From Prochlorococcus sp. AG-347-L19 (GTDB taxonomy: Bacteria; Cyanobacteriota; Cyanobacteriia; PCC-6307; Cyanobiaceae): 64,000 nt of DNA. The stretch is from NCBI GenBank assembly GCA_003278895.1, contig QCCO01000002.1, positions 1 through 64,000 on the forward strand, in the 5' to 3' direction. Below, piece after piece: positions 57,412-64,000 of the stretch. The notes beneath the pieces are model-generated. The model made no database searches. It saw only the letters and a list, made by a program, of their open reading frames with translations, and was not told the DNA's origin. Position numbers and translations under genes: made by a program. Each line of letters starts with the position of its first letter. The stretch's first letter is position 1.

Positions 57412-57489
57412 AAAAGATTTACCACTAACTATACGCTAGCTAGAGAGTAGCAATTTTGCACACATACTACATATAGTTTTTTATTTTTA

Positions 57490-57563
<74 letters not shown>

Positions 57564-57591
57564 AATAGATGATTTTTGGAGTATTTAGCAT

Positions 57592-57597
57592 TATGCT
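57592..57597 (+). promoter_or_regulatory. Candidate rnpB -10 element inside a palindrome
   Basis: TATGCT ends 4 bases before the expected 5' end of RNase P RNA. It lies within the inverted repeat TTTAGCAT-T-ATGCTAAA (57584-57600), 8-bp arms around one base. The repeat may be chance or an operator; no -35 hexamer is obvious. Confidence 0.45.
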
Positions 57598-57600
57598 AAA

Positions 57601-57978
57601 TGAAAGCAGGAGAGGCAATCGCAAGAAAGTTTTATTTTGTTTCCAAAATAAAACTTTCTTGAGGAAAGTCCGGGCTCCCACATGGTCAGGCTTGCTGGGT
57701 AATTCCCAGTGCGGGCAACCGTGAGGATAGTGCCACAGAAACATACCGCCTAATACTTTATGTATGGCAAGGGTGCAAGGGTGTGGTAAGAGCGCACCAG
57801 CAACATTGAGAGGTGTTGGCTAGGTAAACCCCGGCTGGGAGCAAGGCTTAGTAGATTTATGGCCATTAAACAATCTACTTTTGAGCGCCGCTTGAGACTG
57901 TGAAGTAATTCCAGTCCTAGATAGATGATTGCCCATCTTTATTAAGATGAACAGAACCCGGCTTATGACCTGCTTTCT
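57601..57978 (+). ncRNA. rnpB: RNase P RNA
   Basis: Catalytic RNA that matures tRNA 5' ends. The termini GAAAGCAGG and CCTGCTTTC pair to form P1. Universal elements are seen: GAGGAAAGTCCGGGCTCC (57660-57677), ACAGAAACATACCGCC (about 57734-57749), GGTAAGAGCGCACCAG and GGTAAACCCCGG, and near the end GAACCCGGCTTATGACC. The P3 position carries a perfect 18-bp hairpin (57622-57661). Flanked by tRNA-Arg and rnc. Ends are assigned from P1 pairing. Confidence 0.95.
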
Positions 57979-58002
57979 AATTGTTGTAGTTATTCAAATC
58001 AG

Positions 58003-58752
58003 ATGACAAATATCATTAACGCAAAGAGAATTAATAAAATAACTACTTTTTTAAAGTCTTTAAATATTAAATCGAAAAGATTTTCTGAAAAAATTAGAAC
58101 TCAAGATATTTCAGTTATTCAAGATTTTAATCAAGCGTTTATCCACTCCTCAGGGGACAAAATAATAAATTATGAAAAACTAGAATTTTTCGGAGATGCA
58201 GTGCTTAGATTAGCTGCTTCTAACTTTATTGAAAAAAAATATCCTCAAATGAGTGTGGGAGAAAGATCAGAGCTAAGAGCACAAATTGTAAGTGATGAAT
58301 GGTTAACTAAATTAGGGCAAAAAATTGATATAGAAAAATTAATAATTAAAGGACCTAAAGCTCTTGGTGATGAAAATTCAAAAAATACTATTATAGGTGA
58401 AGCTACAGAAGCTTTAATCGGTGCTATTTATAAGTGCTTTAATTCAATTCTGGAAGTCAATCTTTGGTTAGATGATATTTGGGAGGAAGAATCAGAAATA
58501 TTTTTAAAAGCTCCATATAAATTCAAATCTAAGACAGTATTGCAAGAGTGGTGTCAAAGTAAAGGTTTTGATTTGCCAGTCTATAAAATAATTGAAGTCT
58601 CAAAAAAAAATGGTGATCCTAAAAGATTCTCTTGCAATATATTTATCGAAGGATTAAAAGAATCATCAGCATTCGGCAAATCCCATAAACAAGCAGAAAC
58701 AAATGCAGCTCGATTTTTGATAGAAAAATTTATAACTAAAGGTAAAATCTAA
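58003..58752 (+). CDS. rnc: Ribonuclease III
   Basis: Cuts double-stranded RNA, including rRNA precursors and antisense duplexes. 249 residues: catalytic signature YEKLEFFGDAVLRLAASNF near residue 48, ERSELRAQIVSD, the second acidic site GEATEALIGAIY, and a C-terminal dsRNA-binding domain from about 172 with KTVLQEWCQSKG and SHKQAETNAARFLIEK. Directly downstream of rnpB and convergent with ndhS (3 bp). Confidence 0.95.
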   Translation: MTNIINAKRINKITTFLKSLNIKSKRFSEKIRTQDISVIQDFNQAFIHSSGDKIINYEKLEFFGDAVLRLAASNFIEKKYPQMSVGERSELRAQIVSDEWLTKLGQKIDIEKLIIKGPKALGDENSKNTIIGEATEALIGAIYKCFNSILEVNLWLDDIWEEESEIFLKAPYKFKSKTVLQEWCQSKGFDLPVYKIIEVSKKNGDPKRFSCNIFIEGLKESSAFGKSHKQAETNAARFLIEKFITKGKI

Positions 58753-58755
58753 TTC

Positions 58756-58941
58756 TTATACTATTTCTAAATTCGTTAGCTGAAAAGTTATGAGTTTATC
58801 CCAATTACCCCCTTCAAAGAGAACAGCTGCTCTTTTTTTTGTAACTCTTTGTACAAACCCTTTATATCCTCTGTATATGGAGTTATTGTCTTTTACAACA
58901 ACAAAAGAACCGGGGAGGATTGGTTTTGCAGATAATTCCAT
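58756..58941 (-). CDS. ndhS: NAD(P)H-quinone oxidoreductase subunit S
   Basis: 61-residue SH3-like protein with ILPGSFVVVKDNNSIYRGY, GFVQRVTKKRAAVLFEGGNWD and KLITFQLTNLE. This matches NdhS (formerly DUF3252), the ferredoxin-docking subunit of photosynthetic NDH-1. Slightly shorter than the Synechocystis protein. Divergent from rimM with 25 bp between the starts. Confidence 0.85.
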   Translation of the reverse strand: MELSAKPILPGSFVVVKDNNSIYRGYKGFVQRVTKKRAAVLFEGGNWDKLITFQLTNLEIV

Positions 58942-58966
58942 AAAACAATCTTTCTAATACAATATT

Positions 58967-59506
58967 ATGATAAATAATGATGAATGGTTGATTGTTGGAT
59001 TAATAACATCATGTCATGGAATTAATGGGCAGTTAAAGGTTAAATCTTTAAGTGATTTTGAAGAAAGATTTTTAAAGCCAGGAATGAGATGGTTACAAAA
59101 AAAAAATGAATCCCCTTCAAAAATAGAACTTATATCTGGTTTCAAACAGCCTGGTAAAGAAACCTTTATTGTTAAGCTAAAAGGAATAAAAACAAGAAAT
59201 CATGCAGAGCAACTCAAAGAATTTAAAATTCTTGTAAAAACTGATCAATTACCTAAACTAAAAAAGGAAGAATTCCATTTGTTGGAACTTATAAATCTGA
59301 AGGTCAGGATTTTAGAAAATAATAAATTTACAATTATTGGAAAAGTGATTAATTTAGAAAATGAGAAAAATAATTTACTCGTTATTGAATTATTTAAAAA
59401 TCAAAAAAAAGTTCTCGTACCATTTGTTAAAGAAATAGTCCCATTGGTAGATATTAAAAATAATTTTTTAGTAATCAATCCTCCAAATGGACTCTTAGAA
59501 CTATAA
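58967..59506 (+). CDS. rimM: 16S rRNA processing protein RimM
   Basis: Assembly factor for the 30S head that binds S19. The 179-residue protein has the N-terminal RimM domain ([24 protein letters not shown]) and the C-terminal PRC-barrel with [17 protein letters not shown] and [22 protein letters not shown]. Normal length. Convergent with glmS. Confidence 0.94.
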   Translation: MINNDEWLIVGLITSCHGINGQLKVKSLSDFEERFLKPGMRWLQKKNESPSKIELISGFKQPGKETFIVKLKGIKTRNHAEQLKEFKILVKTDQLPKLKKEEFHLLELINLKVRILENNKFTIIGKVINLENEKNNLLVIELFKNQKKVLVPFVKEIVPLVDIKNNFLVINPPNGLLEL

Positions 59507-59532
59507 ATTTTAAAAAAGTTTATAAAAACTAA

Positions 59533-61428
59533 TCATTCAACAGTTACACTTTTAGCTAAATTTCTTGGTTGATCCACGTCCAAGCCTCTATGAGCTGCGA
59601 TATGATAACTCAATAATTGTAAAGGTAATATATTCACCAGAGGTGAAATCCATTCATTAGAGGAAGGAACTTTCATTAAATAATCAAATATTTCAGTCCC
59701 ATTACATTCAGGAGCAATCCCAATCAAATATGAATCTCTAGCTTTTGCTTCTTGGGCATTACTGATAACTTTATCGAAAACTTCACCTGGGGAGGCAATT
59801 GAAATTACAGGTACTTTTTTATCTAATAAAGCTATTGGACCATGTTTCATTTCACCAGCAGGATATCCAGCAGCATGAATGTAACTAATTTCTTTAAGTT
59901 TCAAGGCACCTTCAAGAGCAATTGGATAATTTATTCCTCTTCCTAAAAAAATAACATCTTTAATATTAAAAAAGTCATGTGCTAATTTTTCTGAAGATTT
60001 ATTATGTTTCTCTAAGAGATCTTCCAGTAATGGCGGAAGTTTGATAAGTTCGTTTATTAATTTTTCTATTTCATCAGGACTTTGATTACCTGTCATTTGA
60101 GCAAATTTTATGGCTAATCCATAAAAAGAAAGTAATTGAGCAAAAAAAGTTTTTGTTGCTGCAACTCCAACTTCTATTCCTGCACAGATATCAATTATAT
60201 TTGAAACCTGCCTTCCTATGGAACTCTCTTTTCTATTTGTTATTGCAATAAGATTAGGTTTAAATTTTTTATCTTCAATTGATGAACGTCTTTTAATTTC
60301 CATATCGATAGCAGCGATTGTATCAGCAGTTTCTCCAGATTGAGTAACTCCAATAGTTAATGTATTTGGCAATAATGGAGGTGGTGAATATCTAAATTCG
60401 CTTGCATAGAAGACATTTGTAGGAATACCTGAAAATTGTTCTAATAAAAAGCTACCTACCATGGCAGCATGTTTACTGGTACCACAAGCAATAATTTCAA
60501 TTCTTTCTATAGATTCAAAAAACTCTGTATCAAAGGGATAGTTGATTTGATATTGACCATTATCTAAGTTCTTAATTAAATAATTTTCCAACCAGTTTTT
60601 TGCAGTCTGGGGTTGATCATATATCTCTTTTAACATGTAGTGTTTGAAGTTCATCTTATCCATTATTTGCTCTGAAACTTTTAGAGAAACTGGATTTCGA
60701 TATTGTCTCTCGTTGCTTGAGTCATATATTTCAATTCCAAGCGGAGTTAATAAAGCTATTTCTTCATCCTCCATAGGTAAAATAATATTTGTAAAGTTTG
60801 CAATAGCTGGAGTATCACTAGCACAAATAAATTCTCCTTCACCCAAACCAATAATCAAGGGCGCTTGTTTTCTTGCAACAACCAAAGAGGTTGGAGCACC
60901 AGACCATAAAACTGCTAAAGCATAAGATCCTTCTAGATCAGATATTACATTCCTGACAGCTACTAATAATGTTGAACCATTATTCTCAAGATTAAGTTTA
61001 CTTAATGTATTTAACTCTCTTTGGATTAAATGGGGAATTACCTCGGTATCTGTATCAGAATTAAAAATAATGCCCTCTTCCTCTAATTTATTTTTTAAAT
61101 CTTGGAAATTTTCAATAATACCGTTTTGAACAACTGCTATTTTTCCTGAACTATCGGTATGAGGATGTGCGTTTTTAACCTCAGGCTTTCCATGAGTTGC
61201 CCATCTGGTATGGCCGATACCTACGGTTCCAGGAATATTGTGATCATTAAGATTACTTATTAAATTCTTGAGTTTTCCTTCTGCTTTATTACAAGAAATA
61301 CAATTTGTCTCGGAATTAATTATTGCAATACCTGCAGAATCATAGCCTCTGTATTCAAGTTTTTCTAAACCATTAATTAATAATGGTAAGGCTTTTTTAT
61401 ATCCAGTTACAGCAACTATTCCACACAT
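59533..61428 (-). CDS. glmS: Glucosamine-6-phosphate synthase (isomerising)
   Basis: Makes glucosamine-6-phosphate from fructose-6-phosphate and glutamine for cell-wall synthesis. 631 residues: N-terminal glutaminase with catalytic Cys2 (MCGIVAVTGY), HTRWATHGKP and NGIIENF; then two SIS domains with ACGTSKHAAMVGSF, TQSGETADTIAAI and the C-terminal HGPIALLD and NLAKSVTVE. No glmS ribozyme is visible upstream. Confidence 0.97.
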   Translation of the reverse strand: MCGIVAVTGYKKALPLLINGLEKLEYRGYDSAGIAIINSETNCISCNKAEGKLKNLISNLNDHNIPGTVGIGHTRWATHGKPEVKNAHPHTDSSGKIAVVQNGIIENFQDLKNKLEEEGIIFNSDTDTEVIPHLIQRELNTLSKLNLENNGSTLLVAVRNVISDLEGSYALAVLWSGAPTSLVVARKQAPLIIGLGEGEFICASDTPAIANFTNIILPMEDEEIALLTPLGIEIYDSSNERQYRNPVSLKVSEQIMDKMNFKHYMLKEIYDQPQTAKNWLENYLIKNLDNGQYQINYPFDTEFFESIERIEIIACGTSKHAAMVGSFLLEQFSGIPTNVFYASEFRYSPPPLLPNTLTIGVTQSGETADTIAAIDMEIKRRSSIEDKKFKPNLIAITNRKESSIGRQVSNIIDICAGIEVGVAATKTFFAQLLSFYGLAIKFAQMTGNQSPDEIEKLINELIKLPPLLEDLLEKHNKSSEKLAHDFFNIKDVIFLGRGINYPIALEGALKLKEISYIHAAGYPAGEMKHGPIALLDKKVPVISIASPGEVFDKVISNAQEAKARDSYLIGIAPECNGTEIFDYLMKVPSSNEWISPLVNILPLQLLSYHIAAHRGLDVDQPRNLAKSVTVE

Positions 61429-61444
61429 ACGAATTTTTTTTTCA

Positions 61445-61450
61445 ATTATA
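61445..61450 (-). promoter_or_regulatory. Candidate glmS -10 element
   Basis: Minus-strand TATAAT, 16 bp before the glmS ATG, within a short inverted repeat (TTCAAT and ATTGAA arms, 61441-61455). It would give a leader of about 10 bases. Confidence 0.45.
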
Positions 61451-61507
61451 TTGAAATAAAATGCGTATTTATTAAAACATGGACTCTCTTAAAACTGCAC
61501 AATAAAA

Positions 61508-61786
<279 letters not shown>

Positions 61787-61885
61787 CTATTGTCTTACAA
61801 AGAAATTAAAAAAATTAAGATATGCTTCACTCTTGTTAACTCTAGGGCATAAAATCATATAGATAATTAGTAATTTCCATAAACT

Positions 61886-62125
61886 ATGTCACAAGAAATC
61901 CTCGAAAAAGTCTGTTCTATTGTTTCAGAACAATTAAGCGTTGAAGCAGGAGAAGTAAAACCAGATTCAAATTTCCAAAATGATTTAGGTGCAGATTCTC
62001 TAGATACTGTTGAACTAGTGATGGCTCTTGAAGAAGCATTTGATATTGAAATTCCTGATGAAGCCGCTGAAGGAATCGCAACTGTTGGCGATGCAGTAAA
62101 ATTCATCGAAGAAAAAAAAGGTTAA
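61886..62125 (+). CDS. acpP: Acyl carrier protein
   Basis: Carries growing fatty acyl chains on phosphopantetheine. 79 residues, strongly acidic, with the attachment Ser in [17 protein letters not shown]. It lies 6 bp before fabF and is divergent from psaC. Confidence 0.98.
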   Translation: MSQEILEKVCSIVSEQLSVEAGEVKPDSNFQNDLGADSLDTVELVMALEEAFDIEIPDEAAEGIATVGDAVKFIEEKKG

Positions 62126-62131
62126 TAAAGA

Positions 62132-63376
62132 ATGCCAAATTTCCATCGAGTAGTTATTACTGGTATCGGAGCAGTAACACCAATTGGTAATAACATTGAT
62201 GAATATTTAGTCGGTCTTCAAACAGGAACTAATGGGGTCTCAGATATTTCTCTCTTTGATCCTGGACAGCATCCCTGCAAATTTGCTGCAGAAGTAAAAT
62301 ATCTTCAATCTGAAAATTTTATTGAAGCTAAAGAATCCAAAAGATGGGATCGTTTTGCCCAGTTTGGAGTTATTGCTGCAAAGCAAGCCTTTAATGATTC
62401 TGGACTTGAAATTACTGAAGATAATGCATCAAGAATTGGAGTGATTATTGGTTCTGGTGTTGGAGGCTTACTAACTATGGAAAGTCAAGCTCAAATATTG
62501 AGTCATAAAGGGCCTAAAAGAGTAAGTCCATTTACAGTCCCAATGATGATTCCAAACATGGCAACTGGATTAGCTGCAATCGCTTTGGGTGCAAAAGGAC
62601 CAAGTTCCTCAGTTTCCACCGCTTGCGCTGCCGGTTCAAATGCAATTGGTGATTCATTTAGACTACTCCAACTCGGAAAAGCAGATGCAATGATCTGTGG
62701 GGGAGCAGAAGCAAGTATTACGCCTCTTGGAGTAGCTGGTTTTGCCAGTGCCAAAGCTCTTTCTTCCAGAAATGACAGCCCTCAAACTGCTAGCAGACCT
62801 TTTGATGCAGAAAGAGATGGATTTGTGATTGGAGAGGGATCTGGAATTCTTGTTTTAGAAACTTTAGAAAATGCAAAAAAAAGGAATGCGAAAATTTATG
62901 CAGAAATAGTTGGATATGGAACAACATGTGATGCTCATCATATTACTGCTCCATCTCCAGGCGGGGTTGGAGGCGCCCAAGCTATAAAATTAGCAATTGA
63001 AGACGCTTGTCTTAGCCTAGAAAAAATTGATTACATAAATGCTCATGGAACGAGTACATCAGCTAATGACAAAAATGAAACTTCTGCAATTAAATCAATT
63101 TTTAAAGACAGATCTTACCTCATTCCTGTAAGCTCTACTAAGTCGATGACAGGTCATCTTTTAGGAGGCTCAGGAGGTATAGAAGCTGTAGCTTGTATAC
63201 TTTCTTTGACACATAATTTTATCCCTCCTACAATAAACTACGTCAATCCAGATCCAGAATGTGATCTTGATTATGTACCAAATAATGCAAGAGAAGCTCA
63301 AATAGGAGTTGCTCTTTCTAATTCTTTCGGCTTTGGTGGTCACAATGTTTGCCTTGCTTTCAGCAAAATGAATTGA
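62132..63376 (+). CDS. fabF: 3-oxoacyl-ACP synthase II
   Basis: Condenses malonyl-ACP with acyl-ACP in fatty acid elongation; KAS II adjusts chain length with temperature. 414 residues with the active Cys in STACAAGSNAIG, His in NAHGTSTSANDKNE and His in KSMTGHLLGGSGG, and GALSNSFGFGGHN-like ending VALSNSFGFGGHN. Same transcript as acpP. Confidence 0.97.
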   Translation: MPNFHRVVITGIGAVTPIGNNIDEYLVGLQTGTNGVSDISLFDPGQHPCKFAAEVKYLQSENFIEAKESKRWDRFAQFGVIAAKQAFNDSGLEITEDNASRIGVIIGSGVGGLLTMESQAQILSHKGPKRVSPFTVPMMIPNMATGLAAIALGAKGPSSSVSTACAAGSNAIGDSFRLLQLGKADAMICGGAEASITPLGVAGFASAKALSSRNDSPQTASRPFDAERDGFVIGEGSGILVLETLENAKKRNAKIYAEIVGYGTTCDAHHITAPSPGGVGGAQAIKLAIEDACLSLEKIDYINAHGTSTSANDKNETSAIKSIFKDRSYLIPVSSTKSMTGHLLGGSGGIEAVACILSLTHNFIPPTINYVNPDPECDLDYVPNNAREAQIGVALSNSFGFGGHNVCLAFSKMN

Positions 63377-63419
63377 AGACAACCAATTCTGTATTTCCCA
63401 CTTAACTTAATTTAAAACA

Positions 63420-64000
63420 ATGGTCGCTGCATCTGTTTCATTAGAATCACTTTGTGTAAATAGTATAAGAATGCTTGCTGTAGATGCAGTAAATAAATCT
63501 AATAGTGGACATCCTGGATTACCAATGGGATGCGCTCCTATGGGTTATGCATTATGGCAAAACATACTTAATCACAACCCGAATAACCCCAAATGGTTCA
63601 ATAGAGACCGTTTTGTATTATCAGCTGGTCATGGCTGTATGTTGTTATATTCCTTGCTTCATTTGACAGGATATAAATCAGTTTCTATAGAAGATATTAA
63701 AGAATTTAGGCAATGGGGATCAAAAACACCTGGACATCCAGAAACATTCGAAACTGAAGGTGTTGAAGTTACAGCAGGACCTCTTGGAGCAGGCATTTCA
63801 AATGCAGTTGGTTTAGCAATAGCTGAAACTCACTTAGCAGCTAAATTTAATAAGCCTGATTGCAATATCGTTGATCACTATACTTACGTAATAATGGGTG
63901 ACGGCTGTAATCAAGAGGGTATTGCATCAGAGGCCTGCTCGCTAGCTGGTCATCTTAAGCTTGGAAAATTAATTGCACTCTATGACGACAATCAAATTAC
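63420..64000 (+). CDS. tktA: Transketolase, N-terminal part, cut by window edge
   Basis: Thiamine-diphosphate enzyme of the Calvin-Benson and pentose phosphate cycles. 193 residues are visible from ATG 63420: [40 protein letters not shown], the [12 protein letters not shown] stretch and the ThDP motif start [13 protein letters not shown]. The C-terminal two thirds lie outside. 43 bp after fabF on the same strand. Confidence 0.96.
   Translation, partial: MVAASVSLESLCVNSIRMLAVDAVNKSNSGHPGLPMGCAPMGYALWQNILNHNPNNPKWFNRDRFVLSAGHGCMLLYSLLHLTGYKSVSIEDIKEFRQWGSKTPGHPETFETEGVEVTAGPLGAGISNAVGLAIAETHLAAKFNKPDCNIVDHYTYVIMGDGCNQEGIASEACSLAGHLKLGKLIALYDDNQI

Noticed and set aside
61429..61507. glmS ribozyme
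   Set aside because: The glmS-psaC spacer is only 79 bp and lacks the conserved core; a simple TATAAT promoter explains it.

Overview
The window looks like a piece of a high-light-adapted Prochlorococcus (marine picocyanobacterial) chromosome. The DNA is very AT-rich, genes are packed with short or no spacers, and photosystem I genes (psaC, psaD), cyanobacterial NDH-1 subunits (ndhN, ndhS), a panC-cmk fusion, a CURT1/CAAD membrane protein and a ho1-pebA-pebB bilin operon occur together. No prophage, insertion sequence, CRISPR array or recognisable genomic island is visible. The four tRNA genes are not flanked by integrase genes or attachment-site-like repeats. The strain cannot be named from the sequence alone.

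Layout. (1) 1-11436, minus strand: the fused S10/spc/alpha ribosomal operon from rplC to rpsK, with secY and adk inside it. rpsJ, rpsN, rpmD, infA and map are missing from their usual places. (2) 11437-15622: a structured divergent spacer, then ndhN-ldpA, tRNA-Gln, a HAD hydrolase and recA behind a clear cyanobacterial LexA box. (3) 15377-25921: DUF2839, a degenerate DinG-like protein, tyrA, a carotenoid oxidoreductase, a fructosamine-kinase-like gene, CURT1/CAAD, moeZ, a tandem-domain CobO, larE, speD and recF. recF has no ordinary in-frame start codon. (4) 25999-37684: tRNA-Arg(CCG), a GNAT-like gene, ppc, gshA, trpE, psaD, a sensor kinase, rodA, mrp and hemF. (5) 37713-49359: a CCB-type cytochrome b6f assembly protein, rnd-like exonuclease, an LpxB-related protein, tRNA-Cys, two lineage-specific proteins, purM, panC-cmk, a low-Mr phosphatase, ho1-pebA-pebB and icd. 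(6) 49362-58941: a minus-strand run of sugar-acid kinase, mutarotase, alpha/beta hydrolase and Na+/H+ antiporter, then glgP, two unknown proteins, tRNA-Arg(CCU), rnpB, rnc and ndhS. (7) 58967-64000: rimM, glmS, psaC, acpP, fabF and the start of transketolase.

How it works together. Most of the content is core housekeeping: translation, protein export, DNA repair (recA, recF), photosynthetic electron flow (PSI, NDH-1, b6f assembly), carbon metabolism (ppc, icd, glgP, transketolase), tetrapyrrole and bilin synthesis (hemF, ho1, pebAB) and lipid and cell-wall precursors (acpP, fabF, glmS, rodA). Almost all converging genes meet within a few bases or overlap, which is typical of genome streamlining.

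No obviously new multi-gene system such as a defence island or biosynthetic cluster was found. The best leads are the recF start anomaly at an A8/T7 tract, the mutually exclusive hairpins between rplC and ndhN, the moeZ / tandem-cobO / larE / speD neighbourhood, the orphan DUF1537 kinase, the motif-degraded helicase-like and histidine-kinase-like proteins, and the perfect 18-bp helix in RNase P RNA.
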